From NCBI GenBank assembly GCA_002633025.1, contig NMRB01000096.1, positions 330,376 through 394,375 on the forward strand: a stretch of 64,000 bases of DNA, in the 5' to 3' direction. Both the position numbers and the translations under genes were made by a program. This document shows positions 1 to 9,251 of this stretch, piece by piece (within the stretch, counting starts at the first letter, position 1; each line of letters starts with the position of its first letter). The DNA is from Notospermus geniculatus. Taxonomy: Eukaryota > Nemertea > Pilidiophora > Heteronemertea > Lineidae. Under the pieces are notes generated by a model. That model was not told the DNA's origin. It searched no databases and worked only from the letters and a program-made list of their open reading frames with translations.

Positions 1-91
1 GGGGGGGGGGAGGGATTTCACACGATAGTAGGCCTATGGCTACCGCTTTGGAGAGAACGACCATTCAAATGCAACCTTGCAATACAACAGC

Positions 92-244
92 TGGGGCCTG
101 ATTCACAAAGCACACTTAGGCTAAGTGTGGTCTTAAGTGTGGTCTTAGTGTACTCTTAACTATTGTTCATAAATCCCCACACAATAGTTCAGAGTACACT
201 AAGATCACACTTAGGCTTAAGTGTGCTTTGTGAATCAGGCCCCA
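92..244. repeat. Foldback (MITE-like) element with near-perfect terminal inverted repeats
   Basis: The ends TGGGGCCTGATTCAC and its reverse complement face each other and pairing continues for about 30 bases (CAAAGCACACTTAG...). The interior repeats the AAGTGTGGTCTTA motif. There is no coding capacity and no clear target duplication, so the superfamily is unassigned. Confidence 0.7.
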
Positions 245-397
245 GACCTTTTGTAACTAGAGCGTTCATTCTGGCGCTTATAAAGCCCGGTTATAAAGCA
301 ACGCGCCTGGAAGGCGGCAACACGGACCGAAACGCGCGACCGAAGAATCCGATTGGCGGAATGCCTGGGGAGGACGCGCCAGTCCGTTACCGCCTCA

Positions 398-578
398 AGG
401 CCCCTTTCCACCAGACCGGTTTCCGCTGTGGTTTGCGCGCCGGGTTTTTTTCACAAGGTTTTGTATAAACCTTCGATGGTTTAACAAATACATGGCGTGT
501 TAGTTTATCCCAGTGCCTGTGAAAACCGCTCCGGCGCCTCAAACCGCAGCGGAAACCGGTCTAGTGGAAACTGGCCCT
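398..578. repeat. Foldback element of the ACCGGTTTCCGC family
   Basis: The arms begin AGGCCCCTTTCCACCAGACC on the left and mirror on the right (GGTCTAGTGGAAACTGGCC). The interior contains the family core TTCGATGGTTTAACAAATAC. The same family occurs three times in tandem at 7172-7660 and in part at 14582-14693. Confidence 0.7.
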
Positions 579-784
579 AGTCAAGAATCCATTCACGCGA
601 TTTTCTAGCGTCTGCCGCTCGGAAATCGCGTGAATGGAAAGCCAGCATCAAGGTTAGCACGACCGACCCGGTAGAAAGCCCGAGTTCAACAGCGTTGGGT
701 CAGTCAACTTTTAAAAAGACTGGACCCGCCGCATTGAAATTTGTCATCAATGTGCGTTATGCAGTGGTTTTGCGAGCATCTTAC

Positions 785-857
785 CTTCCCTTCCGTGCAC
801 AACAGAGATAATCACGAAGAGGGTCAAACCCACGATAGGCGCGAGTGACGTCATCAT
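785..857 (-). CDS. Signal-peptide exon of lectin-like gene copy C (rest lies left of the window)
   Basis: On the minus strand a CAG acceptor (exon start at 863) precedes ATG-ATG at 857. The exon encodes MMTSLAPIVGLTLFVIISVV and a few more residues, then ends in phase 1 before a GTAAG donor at 784-780. It is a typical secretory signal peptide: short N region, hydrophobic GLTLFVIISVV core, then small residues. Length (73 coding nt) and phase match the signal exon of copy B at 21315-21387, so the two are paralogous first coding exons. Downstream exons would lie at lower coordinates, and none is visible in 1-784, so this copy continues outside the window. Paralogy and splice sites are seen directly; the full architecture is inferred from copy B. 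Confidence 0.75.
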
Positions 858-1135
858 GAAATCCTGGTAAAAGAAACGCCCAAAAATCATCATTCTGAAC
901 GCTTACTTGCTCGGGCTTTCTTCTAATACATGTAGGTCTACCTTGCTTTTGCTGCCGGGATAAATTTTCACCAAACGAAAGAGAACCGACTTCCAGCCAA
1001 AAATGGGAGCGGCGAGCTGCAGAGGATCGATATAAACATCGAAGCAAAGTGATGATAAGGCTGGGGTCAGCCAGCATCTCCACCGCATACCTACCATTTC
1101 TACATGTATCAAATAGAAGTTGGCACCTACCTTAC

Positions 1136-1244
1136 TGTTAGTTCCTCTTCCGCCGGGGCAAGTTCTACCTGACGCTTTAGCGGTCCAAGTAGAAGTGTGA
1201 CTTGAGCCCTCGCTGCGAGAGTTTATAAATGCAACAACCACGTG
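1136..1244 (-). promoter_or_regulatory. TATA promoter and 5' UTR exon of copy C
   Basis: Reading the minus strand, an E-box CACGTG (1244-1239) is followed by a TATA-like TTTATAAAC (1229-1221). An untranslated exon then ends at 1136 before a GTAAGG donor. The same arrangement and flanking sequence recur upstream of copy B (21637-21731). The start site is not visible and is inferred to lie about 25-35 bp after TATA. Confidence 0.5.
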
Positions 1245-1981
1245 ATCAAAATGCTTTTTGCCCTTGTCAATTACATGTGTATTGTAATAAAATGAACAAC
1301 TTTGCTTATTTTGTTCTGATGCAACCGTTAAGTGTCGGCACCTAGATCATCTCTTCATGTTTTTAAATCCTAGGAATGGAAGTCCGCCAAACAATAGCCT
1401 GTTATTGTATCGTTATATTTGAATGGTCATGGTCTTTATTACCAGTGCAAAGTCGCAAAAAATGAGCCGAAACGTACTGAGATGACACCAGGAGAGAAAT
1501 TTTAGAATCACTCCGAGTTCACAACTGACAAACAGACAATACTGAAATTGACAATACGTTGGTTCCAATGGGCTGATGAGCATTATGACAAATTTGATAA
1601 TATATTGGTATTTTACTTCGTTCAAAAGTACTGACAGAGTATAAATAAAGTTGTCTCGATCCGATATTTGCAAATTTTCGACCCCCAAGGGGGGTCTTTC
1701 TTTTTTTGTGCTCTATTTTGGATATCCGTTCAAAAGTACTCGTACCCTTGTCCACATGAAGCCAATTGTTGTTTATGGTTCACGTATTTTGGCACACAAG
1801 GAGTGTCCCATTGGTCGCTGCAATGTTACGCAACAAATCGAAGTCGTGTTGGTTTCTGGAATATTCATGGGGCCTTTTAATTGAGACTTTTTATGGGTCA
1901 TAAAGGAAATCCTTCATGGCCGGCTGGTTAAGGCGTGCCTTATTTGTGTGGCAGTCTAGGAAAACCCGTCGGATGTCGCTA

Positions 1982-2114
1982 AGGCCCCGATTACATAGAA
2001 GTATACGGTATACAAAAACGCCGGTTAACAATGGGTTCACGGTCGCGAATCCTTTGTGAAGCCTTTGTTAAGTGGCGTTTTCGTATACCGTATACTTCTA
2101 TGTAATCGGGGCCT
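1982..2114. repeat. Foldback element, long near-perfect arms
   Basis: About 40-bp arms begin AGGCCCCGATTACATAGAAG and include TATACGGTATAC. The loop contains GGTTAACAATGGGTT. A diverged relative lies at 44360-44486. Confidence 0.75.
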
Positions 2115-2797
2115 AAACGATCAACAAAATTAGACTTCTCCCGCAGCCGTACAGTTCATTTTAAAATTGCCGATTTTCCATGCGTTCTCCTGCGAATTTC
2201 TGGGAGATATTACAGCAGTATGCCTTTTATAGTGTATTCGTTCACCTAGGACTGTCATTTTGCCCTTAGCATGGTATTTATAGTGATTTGGAATCTCAGC
2301 TTTGCCAAGCGTATGTGACCGAAACTTTCTCCCGTAGCTGTACGGCAAGGTTGATTGTACACCGTGTTAAGACTTTCCTCAAATGCAACATCCGCGGGGT
2401 TTTCCGAGACTGCCACACATTTATGTACAGTACAATTCTGTGGCCCCATGCATGAATAGGATAACCCACAAATCCATGTCATGGGAAATAAGTACATTAA
2501 TACAGAGAGTAAATGTGGCAGGGCCAGTTTTGTCAATTTCACCAAATGTGGGTTATCCTGTTCTTGCATGGTGTCACAGAATTTGTAGTAGCAGCACGGT
2601 ATTGCCACTTTTTCTCGACAGCCGGCGCCACTGCGCCACTCTCCAACCCAAGGGTCTAACTACGTTTCGGCGAATGACCCGAATTACTGCGTACATTTTA
2701 TAAATGCATTTTTGTAGTTTGTCTTAATGCCGCTAGGTGGTTCCCTCTACGTCGGCAGTCAAATAATGCATTTGAGATCCAATACCGTGCTCCTTTA

Positions 2798-2966
2798 AAG
2801 CGGCCCATACACGATCAATATTATTGCACAATATGAGGATCACAATGGGCAATATTATTGCCAATCTTTCTTCTACCCATCATACGAAAAGCACACGACC
2901 ACCCATTTGGGCCCCATATTGTGCAATAATATTGTGCAATAATATTGCGCCATGTATGGGCGGCTT
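2798..2966. repeat. Foldback element rich in CAATATTATTG
   Basis: The ends AAGCGGCCCATAC and GTATGGGCGGCTT pair, and the arms contain AATATTATTGCACAATAT. It is non-coding. Confidence 0.7.
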
Positions 2967-3780
2967 AAGTGCACCTAGCCGGGCCTGCACCACGGATTAC
3001 TTTTAATCAGCAAGTAGATGTGTGGAGTAGGTGGGTTCCTCTGTCCGTTGTGTCTCTTCAGCAAGCACGTATGACAACGCATCTGCGCTAAATCTTGCTT
3101 GTTTGGCTATCTCTACCAGACTCTAGTGCTGTACCAGTGTACGACTTTGCAATCAACATCGTAGGTCAAGTGATTCGTTTTACATGTAGACAACCATCGA
3201 AGACTCGTCACTTGCATATCATGTGCATGGTGTGTACAGACGGCGATTCATCGTCAATCTGATCCTCGGGTTCCTGGCTTTAGGGTAAAAATGTGGCCGG
3301 GTAGCCAATGTGAAGACCCAACCAAAGTCGCTGGGGAGTGACAAAGGCCTTGATAATACCTGTCCCGTGTTGCACAATCGATAAGGCTTTATCTGGCGCT
3401 AACAGGACGTCGTCTTTTCATTGTGATGACATCCCTACATAACCTATTCACCCTGTGGTGTTCAGCGACTTGGCAGAGTGTGACAGGAATCAAAGTCCGC
3501 CTGGAATCAGAGTCCGGTTTTCTTGTTCAGTGAGGGATTAGAATATGTGGCTAGACCATGACCATTCGAATATAACCTCACAATAGCGGTCTATTGTTTG
3601 GCAGACTTGAATTCCGAGGACGTAGATTCCTGTCACACCTGGTTTTGCCAGACTTGGTCATCAGGTATAACCTGACCATATTCCCTGCGTGGGTAATACG
3701 AAGTACATGTACCTGTATGTTCCAGGATGGTGCCTGCTGGCCACTCCGTCAAGCGTCACCCGGTCCGATAACCAAGCAAC
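2967..3780. other. No gene seen; contains a dispersed promoter-region fragment
   Basis: No convincing exon on either strand. About 3480-3640 resembles the sequence at 15120-15260 and 22045-22170 (shared GAGGGATTAGAATATGGCTA-like and CATGACCATTCGAATATAAC motifs), so it is a dispersed repeat. Confidence 0.5.
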
Positions 3781-4043
3781 GTGAGCATGCGGAGGAAGCC
3801 TTGTCAAAGCCAGGGCGAAGGTCTCCCTAGTGCACCAACCTGGGATGTCCGCATCATCTTTTGGAAGCCGAGCCATGCTGTCGACCTTTCCAGAGACACA
3901 CTTCAGTACACAGACAACAAGAATGTTTTGATACATCAGCGTGTAGCTTGTTTATTATTCGTGTATCATTCTGCTGACAGAAAATTTGTAGCAGCCCTAC
4001 GGGTTGCTTTCAAGAGATTCTCTTATCTCTGAAGTACAACCTC

Positions 4044-4345
4044 TTAATGTCTACACTGGAATCGCACGCGTAAGAACTTGAAGGTTCCCTTACACGGATC
4101 GCCAAACACTGAGTTGTCTGCCTTGACAATGCAGGCCGCCTTCCCGTCACAGAACGTCTTGACAACGGCCAAGCTCTTCGCCTGATGGTTACAGTTCGTC
4201 TTCGAGTAATAATTAGCCGCTATCTTCGCTATGCATGTTTTGGAGTCCGTTCGACCGTAGTTAGCAGACATTATGCGTATCTTTGTACCAGAAGCACAAG
4301 TCATCTTTAGTGGTTGATGCTCACAGACGGTGGACTCCGTTGATT
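4044..4345 (-). CDS. Lectin-like gene copy A, last exon: SUEL/Gal_Lectin (galactose/rhamnose-binding) domain
   Basis: Minus strand; acceptor TTACAG precedes 4345, entry phase 1, stop TAA at 4046-4044, 99 codons. The hallmarks of the SUEL lectin family are present: VCEH near the start, the ANYGRTD block (about residues 30-36), eight cysteines, and the terminal DPCKGTFKFLRV..FQC block. The family binds D-galactoside or L-rhamnose sugars, usually in secreted or cell-surface proteins involved in adhesion, egg coats or innate defence. Here it forms the C-terminus after a laminin-G-like domain encoded by 5496-6085, whose phase-1 donor fits exactly. Unlike its paralogue at 13575-13878, this exon is intact. 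Sugar specificity cannot be read from the sequence. Confidence 0.85.
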
Positions 4346-4566
4346 CTGTAAGGCAGAACATTAAATGAAAATGAAATCCACTGGGTGGGCAAAACTATGT
4401 ATGGTCACCGGTGCAACAACTTAAGAATGGTCGTAGAGCTAGTCTCACGAACATCGCTTTCTACTTTTATGGAGAGGAGGGAATCTCATTACCGAACCAC
4501 GGCCCAGGTTCCCAAAGCCGTCGTATTAAGGTTAACGATGTCGTTCGCAACTTTGCGTGCACGCAA

Positions 4567-4660
4567 ATCTATTGTAAAGGCTCGTTTCCACATGCGCGTA
4601 CTACGCTGCGTGATGCGCTATAATATCTTTTGTTATTTTCCGCCGCTCTGCTTCTAAATA
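4567..4660. repeat. Partial copy of the GTTTCCACATGCGC element
   Basis: Begins CTCGTTTCCACATGCGCGT and ends TTCCGCCGCTCTGCTTC. It resembles one arm of the palindrome at 4801-5058. An identical fragment occurs in copy B at about 14108-14190. Confidence 0.55.
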
Positions 4661-4802
4661 AGGGTGGGTGCACACTAGAAGCGATTCGCCAAGCGATTTG
4701 GAATCGCACGCGAATCGCTTTTGTTTGGGAGGCATTGCGGCATGAAATAACAAAGAACCATCGCATGCGTTGGGCGAATCGCGTGTAGTGTATACCCACC
4801 CT
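4661..4802. repeat. Foldback element AGGGTGGGTGCACACTAG
   Basis: Terminal arms AGGGTGGGTG.../...TACCCACCCT with inner GCGATTCGCC/GGCGAATCGC pairing. An essentially identical copy is at 14191-14332, within the duplicated unit, so the insertion predates the A/B duplication. Confidence 0.75.
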
Positions 4803-5058
4803 AAAGGTCCGTTTCCACATGAGCGTTTTACGCCGCGTTTTTACGCTTCGCCCATTGTTTGGAAGCAGAGCTGCGGAAAATAACAAAAAATTTGACGCAT
4901 CACGCAGCGTGAAACGCGTATGTGGAAACGTTTCCACATACGCGTTTCACGCTGCGTGATGCGTCAAATTTTTTGTTATTTTCCGCAGCTCTGCTTCCAA
5001 ACAATGGGCGAAGCGTAAAAACGCGGCGTAAAACGCTCATGTGGAAACGGGCCTTTAG
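4801..5058. repeat. 258-bp almost perfect palindrome
   Basis: Two inverted arms of 129 bp abut with no spacer at a GTGGAAACGTTTCCAC centre (4929/4930). By eye the only mismatch is 4808/5051. Each arm is one copy of the GTTTCCACATGAGCGTTTTA element. The corresponding copy-B palindrome (14331-14583) has a clearly diverged left arm. Confidence 0.85.
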
Positions 5059-5059
5059 A

Positions 5060-5180
5060 GTTTACATCGGATGACACGCGACACGAACACGCCCGCAAAC
5101 AAAGGTTTCATGGAGATGAATCCTTTGTGAAGCCATTGTTCGCCTTCGTGTCCGTGTCGCGTGTGTCATCGGATGTAAAC
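5060..5180. repeat. Foldback element GTTTACATCGGATGACACGC
   Basis: The arms carry ATCGGATGACACGCGACACG and its inverted partner. The loop has AATCCTTTGTGAAGCC, a string also found in the loop of the 1982-2114 element. A second copy lies at about 15624-15744. Confidence 0.7.
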
Positions 5181-5495
5181 CCGGCCTAAGGCTGTCATTG
5201 AACAAAAAGGCATGTGCAGCCAAACAATAGGCTTGCATGCACGCACTGTAAATGCACTACAAAACTTATGAATTAAAAGCATTTGCTAGCTTTTACGCCA
5301 ATTAATATCAGCCATTTCCTCCATATGCTACATGCATACGCGATTACGGTGAACTTGCTGAGGAGCAATTTCTGGTACAGGTTGTGAATAAATAGAACAG
5401 AAATTTGGAGACAAGAAATTGCTTCATGCAAAGCACCTTTAAGGCAGATTAATGACAAAAGATTTGATATTACATGTAATTCAATTTGGACTTAC

Positions 5496-6085
5496 TGTAC
5501 TGGTAATAGAACCTTATAAAGTTTTTCACCACCACGACAGCAGTGTCGAATCTCACGTTGGCAATGAGGCCATTGAAGTTCTCGTTCTTGGTGTCCATCT
5601 TGTATCCGACCTGGAACTGGGGGTAAGGATTGTGGTACAGGTTGTGATCAGGATATTTTGTCTTCTTGGTGGCGACGACCTTTCCATCCAGGTAGATCTT
5701 GGCTTCACCAGTCTTGTGGTCCCAGGAGAACGCGACATAATGCCACTTGTTGACTGTGACCTTGCCGCCGACGCAACCGCCTGGTAACATATCCTGGCGT
5801 GGGTCACTTCCCGTGTTGTACTTATCTCTGCGTAGTTGAAGGAGCAGGCTACCGCCCTTCTGCAGCCTGAGTATGTACTGCCATCTTCCGGGTGCCCATT
5901 GGGCAATCAGTATCTGGTTTCTGTTGATGTCCCGTGCATTGATGTAGAATCCCAAGGTGAAACTTCCGCCATACTTCTTGAACATTGACGCCAGAGCGTA
6001 CGAACCAGGCTTTCCATTAAAGTCCAAAGCGTACAACTTCGGATTACTGGCAGGGAAACTCTTGTAGGTCACTCCCCCGTAAACC
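5496..6085 (-). CDS. Lectin-like gene copy A: laminin-G/concanavalin-like domain exon
   Basis: Minus strand; acceptor TTTCAG before 6085, entry phase 2, exit phase 1 at a GTAAGT donor (5495-5490), 590 nt. It encodes about 196 residues with a jelly-roll LamG-like pattern: LYALDFNG at the start, GGSFTLGFYINARD, ILIAQWAPGRWQYILRLQ, a central CVGGKVTVNKWHYVAFSWDH (the W-H-Y-V-A-F strand typical of Laminin_G_3 domains), AKIYLDGKVVAT, and a closing FNGLIANVRFD. Such domains bind glycans or proteins in the extracellular space. It lies between the linker exon (6511-6562) and the SUEL lectin exon. The copy-B counterpart (16060-16649) is the same length and differs by a handful of residues. Fold assignment is from family knowledge; the ligand is unknown. 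Confidence 0.85.
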
Positions 6086-6510
6086 CTGAAACACCGGGTT
6101 CACCAACTCATTAAATGTATACAATCAAAGACGTCAATAGAGAGGTTGCGCAGCTTTCCATCTTCGACTCCGACTTCAACTACCAGAATGAAGTGCAGTC
6201 CGCTATGGACATCCTTGATAAAAACGATTTGATAGACGTTTGCAAATCGTAAAATGCCATAAATTGAAGGCAGAAAAAGTTGGCCTTATAAATCGGAAGT
6301 GCGGATAAATACTGAGTATTGAAGTCGTAATCCTAGTCGTTACGACTTGAAACACGACTTTAATATTTGCGATTTACGTGCACTTCCGATTACGTGTCAA
6401 AATTATTACGTGCCACAGAGTACAATGGGTTTGGCGTTCGCGTTGGCGTTTCGGGGGCTTTGCGAAAACTCTAAATAAAAGGAGAGAATGTAAATCTGTT
6501 GTATGCTTAC

Positions 6511-6562
6511 TTGAATGATGCTGATCCCTTCTTGAAGACATAAACGCGGGGTAGGTTGTAGT
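6511..6562 (-). CDS. Lectin-like gene copy A: 52-nt linker exon
   Basis: Too short to stand out as an ORF. The minus strand has acceptor TCCTAG, 2+48+2 nt encoding YNLPRVYVFKKGSASF, then a GTAAGC donor (6510-6505). Entry phase 1 fits the PAN-like exon donor at 6880 and exit phase 2 fits the laminin-G exon acceptor. Without it the neighbouring exons are out of phase, which is the main evidence. An identical-length exon exists at 17843-17894. It probably forms the interdomain linker. Confidence 0.75.
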
Positions 6563-6880
6563 CTAGGATATAAAGTAAAAATTCTCTCGTTAATGATTTA
6601 TTTGATAATTGAAGACGCTAGAAAACTGGTGCTTTCTCTCCACTGAGAATGAAGTTATTTTCGACTTGACACTTGCTACACTTTTATCTGTTATCTGTTC
6701 ATTTAGAAAAAATGTGCATTAATGAAACAAAAAAGTAATTAGAAAGCGTCTTGACAGGGGAGTAAAGTTTACCACCCAGCACTTGGTGGTTAAAATGACT
6801 TTCCTTCCGTTTCTAAAGAATACAAGATAATGCCGCCAGGTCATCGCAAAAAGGAGGAAAGACTTCAAATTGATAATTAC

Positions 6881-7102
6881 AAGTTTTTACACGAATCCAT
6901 CGGTCGATGTTCTTATTGGGCCTCATAGTTCCCCCAGCGCTTGTGTAGGTGTAACACTGCTTTCCGGGTTTATACCAGTCGATGGCCATACAGGTTCCCA
7001 TTTTAACACAGGCAACCCTACACTCAGAACTTGTCTTGGGACCGGCATAATATATACCACCTAACACTTGTTGATTAGGGAAGGCTTTCCATGCGTAATG
7101 TC
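6881..7102 (-). CDS. Lectin-like gene copy A: PAN/apple-like cysteine exon
   Basis: Minus strand; acceptor TTTTTTAG before 7102, entry phase 1, exit phase 1 at a GTAATT donor (6880-6875), 222 nt. It encodes about 73 residues: HYAWKAFPNQQVLGG, then CRVAC, GTCMAIDW and QCYTYTSAGG. The four-cysteine pattern with C-M-A-I-D-W is characteristic of PAN/apple-type extracellular modules that bind protein or carbohydrate. It closely matches the copy-B exon (18259-18489), three residues longer there. A signal-peptide exon with a phase-1 donor should lie upstream, but none resembling the B and C versions is visible between 7103 and 13000. The gene may be headless or use a different start. Confidence 0.8.
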
Positions 7103-7171
7103 CTAAAAAACCACAAAAATATGAATTTACATGTAGCCTAGTCAGATCATTCCATCAGTCGCCAGAAATGT

Positions 7172-7660
7172 AAGGCCTGCTTTCAATTGGCGCGGTTTTG
7201 TGGCGCCGGGGCGGTTTTCACAGGCATTGGGACAATAAACAGGGGTTCGGATAATCCTTCGATGGTTTAACAATACATAGCCTGTTGATTGTCCCAATGC
7301 CTGTGAACCGCTGCGGAAACCCCTGTAGTTGAAACAAGGCCTGTTTCCACTACAACGGTTTCCGCAGCGGTTTGCGGCGCCGGGGCGGTTTTCACAGGCA
7401 TTGGGATTAACACGCCATGTATTGTTAAACCATCGAAGGATTATCCAAAACCCTGTGGAAAAAACCCGGCGCGGCAAACCGCAGCGGAAACCCGGTCTAG
7501 TGGAAACAGGGCTGTTTCCACTAGACCGGTTTCCCGCATTGCGTTTTGCGATTTCACAGGGTTTTGGATAATCCTTCGATGGTTTAACAATACATGGCAC
7601 GTTTATTGTCCCAATGCCTGTAAAAACCGCTGTGGAAACCGGTCTAGTGGAAACAGGGCT
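7172..7660. repeat. Three tandem foldback elements of the ACCGGTTTCCGC family
   Basis: Three units (about 7172-7342, 7338-7510, 7509-7660) abut almost without spacers. Each has inverted arms around GTTTCCACTAGACCGGTTTC and a conserved core ATCCTTCGATGGTTTAACAA, in alternating orientation. The core also occurs at 462-490 and 14586-14605. Confidence 0.75.
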
Positions 7661-7667
7661 TTAAAGC

Positions 7668-7792
7668 CATGGGCCATATGAATAAAGGCGAGCAAATGCT
7701 TTTACTTCAGATTTGTACAACATTTCCTAATGCATTTGTATTGCAAAATTCAAGTAAAAGCATTTGCTGCTCTTTATTCATATGACCCCATG
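7668..7792. repeat. Foldback element CATATGAATAAAGGCGAGCA
   Basis: The inverted arms contain GAGCAAATGCTTTTACTT and AAGTAAAAGCATTTGCTGCT. The same element with the same neighbours is at 14700-14825. There it sits between the lectin and laminin-G exons of copy B, not upstream of the PAN exon. Confidence 0.7.
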
Positions 7793-7941
7793 TGCATTCA
7801 GTGTGCAAAAAGTCGATTCGAGATCGACTTTTTTTCCCGCGCGCGGGCCTCTCGCTCGCGAGAAAGCAAGTGGTCACGAGTCATGAACTGGTCAAAATTT
7901 TCGTTGCATGGTCAAAATGACCGATTTTTCGATTTTCACAG

Positions 7942-8166
7942 CATGGAGACATTGTGCCACCCAGAGGTCTTTCTGGCGAGTTTGGAGCCAACCACAGATC
8001 AGTTCCAAGGTCTTCCCTATCGCCATGGCGAGCAGGGGAGCGAGCAGACTCGACACTTTTCCATACTCAACGGGCATATTACATTTGGGGCGGAGTTGTG
8101 TCCCTGTGAAAGAGGGACTTCACAGCATCATCAAGTGCCTCAAAGCACAAGATGTCAGCAATATTG
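7942..8166 (+). CDS. Provisional plus-strand gene P1, exon 1 (unknown protein)
   Basis: A TTTTCACAG acceptor precedes 7942 and a GTGAGT donor follows 8166. The frame beginning METLCHPEVFLASLEPTTDQ is open throughout and ends in phase 2 (...STRCQQYW shared with the next exon). The alternative frame ending QDVSNIG is also open, but its exit phase fits only exon 3. I do not recognise the protein. The evidence is open frame plus phase match with the next two exons. The repeat at 7668-7792 lies just upstream, so any earlier exon is not obvious. It may be non-coding. Confidence 0.35.
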
Positions 8167-8233
8167 GTGAGTTAAGCATCAAATCGAAAGGTAAACAATC
8201 CTGCCCTTGTATTGTGTGATTAAAGCAGGTCAA

Positions 8234-8474
8234 TAGGGCCGTTTAGACGACAAGCCAAAAAACCACATTCAGATTCGATCCGATTGGATCCGATCGACCC
8301 GTATCGGGTCTCATTTGCGTTTAGACGAGATTTGAATGTGGTCGTATGTGGTCCAATGCGGTCCAAAATCCACATTGAACCGCATTGGGTAGCGTTTACA
8401 CGCAAGAGTTTTGAACCGCAATCGGATTCGATCGGATCGCATGTGGATTTTTGCCTGTCGTCTAAACGGCCCTA
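8234..8474. repeat. MITE-like element GGGCCGTTTAGACGACA with TA flanks
   Basis: The ends TAGGGCCGTTTAGACGACA and TGTCGTCTAAACGGCCCTA pair; the arms then continue with CCACAT/ATGTGG. The TA at each end could be a TA target duplication, as for Tc1/mariner-like elements. It lies in the putative first intron of P1. Confidence 0.75.
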
Positions 8475-8580
8475 GTATTATGTCGTGAGTAGCTTTGCCG
8501 CAAATCCACTTGTAATTGATCAAAGACAGTCGATCATGCATTAAGAAAAGCACGTATTCTTCATCAGGCACTCTTCAGAG

Positions 8581-8684
8581 GAACGACCGTATCAAGTCAT
8601 GTACATGTTCTGTGTGTCGGCCGACCTCGTCTCCCCGATCCCCGCGATCGCCGCGTGAGTTACTGTTCAACACCGAACTCAGAG
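8581..8684 (+). CDS. Provisional gene P1, exon 2 (Cys- and Arg/Ser/Pro-rich)
   Basis: The acceptor CTTCAGAG gives entry phase 2 and the donor GTAAAT after 8684 gives exit phase 1. It encodes NDRIKSCTCSVCRPTSSP, then a short SPRSPRSPR run and ELLFNTELR. The closely spaced C-T-C-S-V-C could bind a metal, but this is speculation. Phase joins exon 1 at a split Trp codon and exon 3 at a split Gly codon. I do not recognise the family. Confidence 0.35.
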
Positions 8685-8868
8685 GTAAATCTGTTGTCCT
8701 CCAAATTTCCACTTCAGTTTGATCGATTGTCGCTGAGGGTGTCTGATCGATAGTCTTTCACCTCCTTGCTTAGATCTCTCATCTCTCATATCTATCACTC
8801 AGATAAATGCTCACGTTTTATTCTTCCGAAATATCCATGTGGTAAATGAAATGTACATTATTTTTCAG

Positions 8869-9251
8869 GTTCTACATACCAGCAGTCAGCTTTCCACCGA
8901 CCACAACCATCATACACAGCCCGTCTTCAATTGACGACAACTCCATACAGCGACGCCCTCAAAGCCGCAGCATCTGGACCCCTAAACAACGGACCACAAA
9001 ATGTCGACCCGTCAAACATTTTGGACATTCCTGGTCCCACAAACTGTCAGCCAGAGACAATGTTGTCCAGTCTAGACAATAGTTATCAATACAGTATCTA
9101 CTCCTTGCTACATTCTTCTAATCGACAACTTCTTCCGAGCTTACCAACGACTTCCAACAATATAGCCTTCGTTCCGTCACTGCCAACGCCGACTCGTGGT
9201 TTATTGTATCCCCTAGTTTATAAACCTGTTGTAATAACGCAGAATTTTTAG
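8869..9251 (+). CDS. Provisional gene P1, last exon (Ser/Pro/Thr/Gln-rich tail)
   Basis: The acceptor TTTTTCAG precedes 8869, entry phase is 1, and a TAG stop ends at 9251. The roughly 126 residues read STYQQSAFHRPQPSYTARL at the start and LLYPLVYKPVVITQNF at the end. They are rich in Ser, Pro, Thr, Asn and Gln without a recognisable fold. The composition resembles disordered or transactivation tails, which is only suggestive. A 383-nt open stretch with a good acceptor and a compatible upstream phase makes coding plausible. Confidence 0.4.

Noticed and set aside
163-468. 101-codon frame at the left edge
   Set aside because: Lies across two foldback elements; composition follows the repeats.
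4569-5060. Open frames over the palindrome (also at 14099-14729)
   Set aside because: They run through inverted-repeat element sequence and mirror each other. They are by-products of the palindrome.
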